Of a stretch of DNA of 64,000 nucleotides, positions 61,114-64,000 are shown piece after piece (the first letter of the stretch is position 1; each line of letters opens with the position of its first letter). The notes beneath the pieces were generated by a model. That model did not search any database. It was not told the DNA's origin and was given only the letters and a program-made list of their open reading frames with translations. Source of the stretch: Lactarius indigo (Eukaryota; Basidiomycota; Agaricomycetes; Russulales; Russulaceae). The position numbers and the translations under genes are program-made. The stretch lies in assembly GCA_025766275.1 (NCBI GenBank), contig JAFKAC010000196.1, forward strand, positions 1 through 64,000, written 5' to 3'.

Positions 61114-62937
61114 ATGGAAAAAGATGAAGATGGATTTTACACTGCGCCAGTAGGAGGTGTGTGTATCAACGATGTTGTGGGTTACGTTGTCCGATCCAAG
61201 ATAATCTGCAGGGGCACCCAATCCAGAGACCACCAAACCAAATGACGCTACAGCAGGTATGTCACATGCAACTACTATTATGGAACGCGGTGAACACGAA
61301 CCCCCAAAGCAACGCCTCCCTCCAATGAGGCAACAGACCTGATCAAATCTACATTTGATGTCCATGTGGGTGCCGCAGACTCGGCGCATGGCGCTGGGCC
61401 CATAAATCGCCTTCCAGGTCACATTAGCACAGCAACAAGAGGACAAAAGCTCGCCGTTGTATAGCGTTAAATCGTTTGAGGAGCTCGGGCTGTACGCTGT
61501 CCCCGCCTCTGTGTGCCGCAGCAGGCTTACTGTTTACCGTCAGACATGCGGACCTTCTCAAAGGTATCTATGATATGGGCTTTACCAAGCCCTCGAAAAT
61601 TCAAGAGAGCGCGCTTCCACTTCTTCTCAGAGATCCGTGAGCGGACTATATAGCACGATTGGTGCAGGTCTGACACGACCACAGTGCGCAAAACATGATC
61701 GGCCAATCGCAGTCAGGGACGGGCAAAACGGCCGCCTTCGTCCTAACAATGCTCTCGCGGGTCGATTTTACCAAAAACAAGCCACAAGCTCTATGCCTCG
61801 CTCCTTCACGCGAACTTGCACGTCAGATCATGTCTGTTATCGCTGCTATGGGCAAGTTCACGCCAGTTCAGACGGAGTACGCGATCAAGGACCACTTGCC
61901 TAGAAGCGTGTCCAACATCACCGCCCATGTCGTTGTTGGCACGCCTGGAACAATGACGGATCTCATACGTCGGCGTGTCATTGATGTGTCGGAGGTGAAA
62001 GTATTCGTGCTCGATGAGGCGGATAACATGTTGGACAAAGATGGGCTGGGAGACCAGACATTACGGGTTAAAAAGTCCGTACGGGGCACTTCTGTGTTAT
62101 TATGTTCTGATCATTTCACAGTATGCTCCCACGGAACGGACAGACACAGATCATTCTCTTTTCTGCCACTTTCCCCGACCATGTCCGCACCTTCGCATCC
62201 AAATTTGCGCCTAACGCGAACAAGATCGAGCTAAAGCGAAACGAGCTGGCGGTCGACTCGATCAGGCAGTTCTACATGGACTGTAAGAGCGAGGAGCACA
62301 AATACGACGTCCTGGTCTCCCTGTATCACCTGCTCACTATTGGGCAGAGCATCATCTTCTGCCAGCAAAGACGTACGGCCGATCGCATCGCACAACGTAT
62401 GACCGCTGAGGGCCACAAGGTCGCCTCGCTGCACGGCGCGAAGGAAGGCAGCGAGCGTGATTCTATCATCGATGGGTTCAGGGAGGGCCGAGAGAAGGTC
62501 TTGATCACCACGAACGTGATATCCCGAGGGATCGACGTGCTACAGGTCAACATGGTGGTAAACTATGATCTGCCACTCATGAACGATCGTGAGGGAGCGG
62601 GCGGGAACGCAGATCTGCAGCCAGATATCGAGACTTATATCCATCGCATCGGTATGTGCCCATACTCCATAACCCTCAACGTCAATTGATAAGCGCCGCG
62701 TCTTGTTCAGGACGAACGGGACGTTTCGGTCGCAAGGGTATTTCGATCAACTTTGTGCATGACAAAAATACATGGACCCAGATGGAGGCGATTGAAAAGG
62801 CAACGGGAAAATCTATCACACGCATTGAAACTACGGACCTTGATGTCATGGAAGAGGTACGCATATATCACCGACTTTGTGCTTTCACTGCGCCCTCATG
62901 CGAATGTGTGTAGCAAATGAAGAAGGCCATGAAGTAG
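61114..62937 (+). CDS. DBP5: DEAD-box RNA helicase DBP5 (DDX19), mRNA export
   Basis: ATPase that strips export factors from mRNA at the cytoplasmic side of the nuclear pore. Nine exons (61114-61156, 61212-61256, 61337-61365, 61418-61491, 61544-61636, 61685-62074, 62122-62651, 62711-62856, 62914-62937) sum to 1,374 nt, or 457 residues. The N-terminal block is [14 protein letters not shown]; the Q-motif region is [16 protein letters not shown]. Motif I is SQSGTGKT (103-110), then PSRELA, GTPGT, DEAD (205-208), SAT in [28 protein letters not shown] and [11 protein letters not shown]. The last exon has only eight codons (QMKKAMK and stop). The first three small exons are the least certain part. 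They were chosen because phases close and they give the family-like STFDVHVTLA before the conserved block; the ATG at 61114 is the nearest fit. Confidence 0.88.
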
Positions 62938-63626
62938 CTTTTTCGTTTTTTATTCCAGAAGGCCTCAAGTCGGTTCACGGAACTAATTCTATATTCAATG
63001 TAGTGGCAGATGTTATGTAGCACTGGCGAATTTGCACCATATCGGCATATTAGTTGTATCCCAATCTTTGCGCGTTGCCCATCCGGTTCAATTGTGCGTG
63101 ACCCGACAACTCTGTGAGGCTATTGGCATTGCCCCGCTAGTTCCGGGCTGTGTTGAATTGGCGCGTCTGGCACGATCTGATAGGTTAAGGGCTCCGTACC
63201 TATCCGTTACCGTACGGAGTGCACGTAGACCACACCACAGGTCTGCTACCCTTGGCACTACCACGGGCTTTTAGATTTGGGCCCGTTGCCAGCTCTAAGC
63301 CGAGACAATGTCGCAGTAACGACGCCGCTTGCGCTATCATGACGCAGCCCGCTGATGCGGTAAACACACGCCAAGATGGGATCTCCGTCTCCGTTGCCCA
63401 CCAAGATTATTTCTCCTCGAGTTGGGTACCTTACTGGAGGCACTGTATGCCCACTCAACCGTGATTGTGTTCACTAAGACCGGTCTTGGTGTCTTGAAAG
63501 ATTTTCTTTTTTTTTTTTTTTTTAAACAAAAAAAAGGGTCGGACGTGCGAGTTAATTGTTGAAGCTGCGACTGCGGAAAAGGACCGAGAGCTTCCAACAG
63601 GACCGAGAGATTGACAACCCGAAATC
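62938..63626. other. Intergenic region with poly-T/poly-A tract
   Basis: About 690 bp after DBP5. It contains a T run of about 17 bases (63507-63523) followed by an A-rich tract. No gene is recognised. Confidence 0.5.
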
Positions 63627-64000
63627 ATGCCCGCAACTCAGTGACCGAGCGCTGGCGGAGCCTTGGAGGGAGAGCGGATCCGTTGCGGTTGCAATTATTG
63701 ACACCGATTAATCATTGTCCACGCGTTTCCTCATCTCCGTCGATCCGACCCGAGGTTACCTTGCAGGAACCACGACGATGGCGTCATGTTGATGCCGATT
63801 ATGACGAACTACTCTTTTGGTGTGTCACTTTGATGGATGACGCGAGCGATCTCTATACCTCAATCTCTAACCTTAGCTGGAGATCGTCGCTCTCTCCTTT
63901 TTCGGTTCGTAGACATCATCACCAATTTCCCTGAACCCGCGCAATTCAAAAACTTGCACCCTGTTCTCCAACGCACTCGAGCATCAAAGCGATCGTCGCG
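63627..64000 (+). CDS. Possible first exons of a gene cut by the window edge
   Basis: Weak model: ATG at 63627, a short exon to 63640, then an intron ending in TTGCAG at 63766. The next exon would read NHDDGVMLMPIMTNYSF before another GT donor near 63820. Later sequence has plausible AG acceptors and open frames to the edge. I cannot recognise a family, and the exon choice is not unique. Treat it only as a hint that a gene starts here. Confidence 0.2.

Noticed and set aside
61054..61245. Separate small protein upstream of DBP5
   Set aside because: Its frame overlaps the proposed first DBP5 exon, and the downstream part contains a good intron. It is better explained as DBP5 5' sequence.

Overview
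The window is nuclear DNA of a filamentous basidiomycete, most likely an agaricomycete. Nearly every gene carries short GT-AG introns of 46-80 nt, genes are packed on both strands, and fatty acid synthase is one fused gene. I could rebuild complete reading frames for 13 multi-exon genes, and the exon sums close to whole codons in each case. All functional names come from reading motifs by eye; no database search was run.

Layout, left to right. 1-4253 (+): 3' part of a paladin-like (PTP-like phytase repeat) gene. 6172-9352 (-): ribosome-biogenesis factor NOC1/MAK21 (CEBPZ). 9833-11961 and 12921-15007 (+): a tandem pair of secreted sedolisin (S53) proteases, which also share 3' flanking DNA. 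15360-16069 (-): DUF6593 protein. 16416-17936 (+): ATG15-like lipase. 19222-20064 (+): Ser/Pro-rich hypothetical. 21355-21926 (-): CTF8, divergent from an alpha/beta hydrolase (22135-23103, +). 26815-31708 (+): PMC-type P-type Ca2+-ATPase with a very long N-terminal tail. 32272-33897 (+): low-complexity protein whose start codon appears to be split by an intron. 34404-35703 (+): Mid2/WSC-like single-pass membrane protein. About 37745-38230: decayed MFS transporter. 41454-44507 (-): VTC4 polyphosphate polymerase, divergent from GTR2/RagC GTPase (44690-46135, +). 47298-60031 (+): a 3,930-residue beta-alpha fatty acid synthase with 19 exons. 60173-60988 (-): POF1/NMNAT-like nucleotidyltransferase, divergent from DEAD-box helicase DBP5 (61114-62937, +). 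The right edge may hold the start of another gene.

Most genes are conserved housekeeping genes: lipid synthesis, mRNA export, ribosome assembly, cohesion, and vacuolar polyphosphate, Ca2+ and autophagy. VTC4, GTR2, the Ca2+-ATPase and ATG15 all belong to families that act at or in the vacuole. Accessory traits are the duplicated secreted proteases, the MFS relic and two gene-poor stretches (23.1-26.8 kb and 38.2-41.4 kb). I found no CRISPR array, rRNA, convincing tRNA or intact transposon, and no wholly new system. The most unusual structures are a 9-nt micro-exon in the SPX domain of VTC4, the apparently intron-split ATG, and an Asp/Gly hexamer-repeat expansion in one sedolisin.
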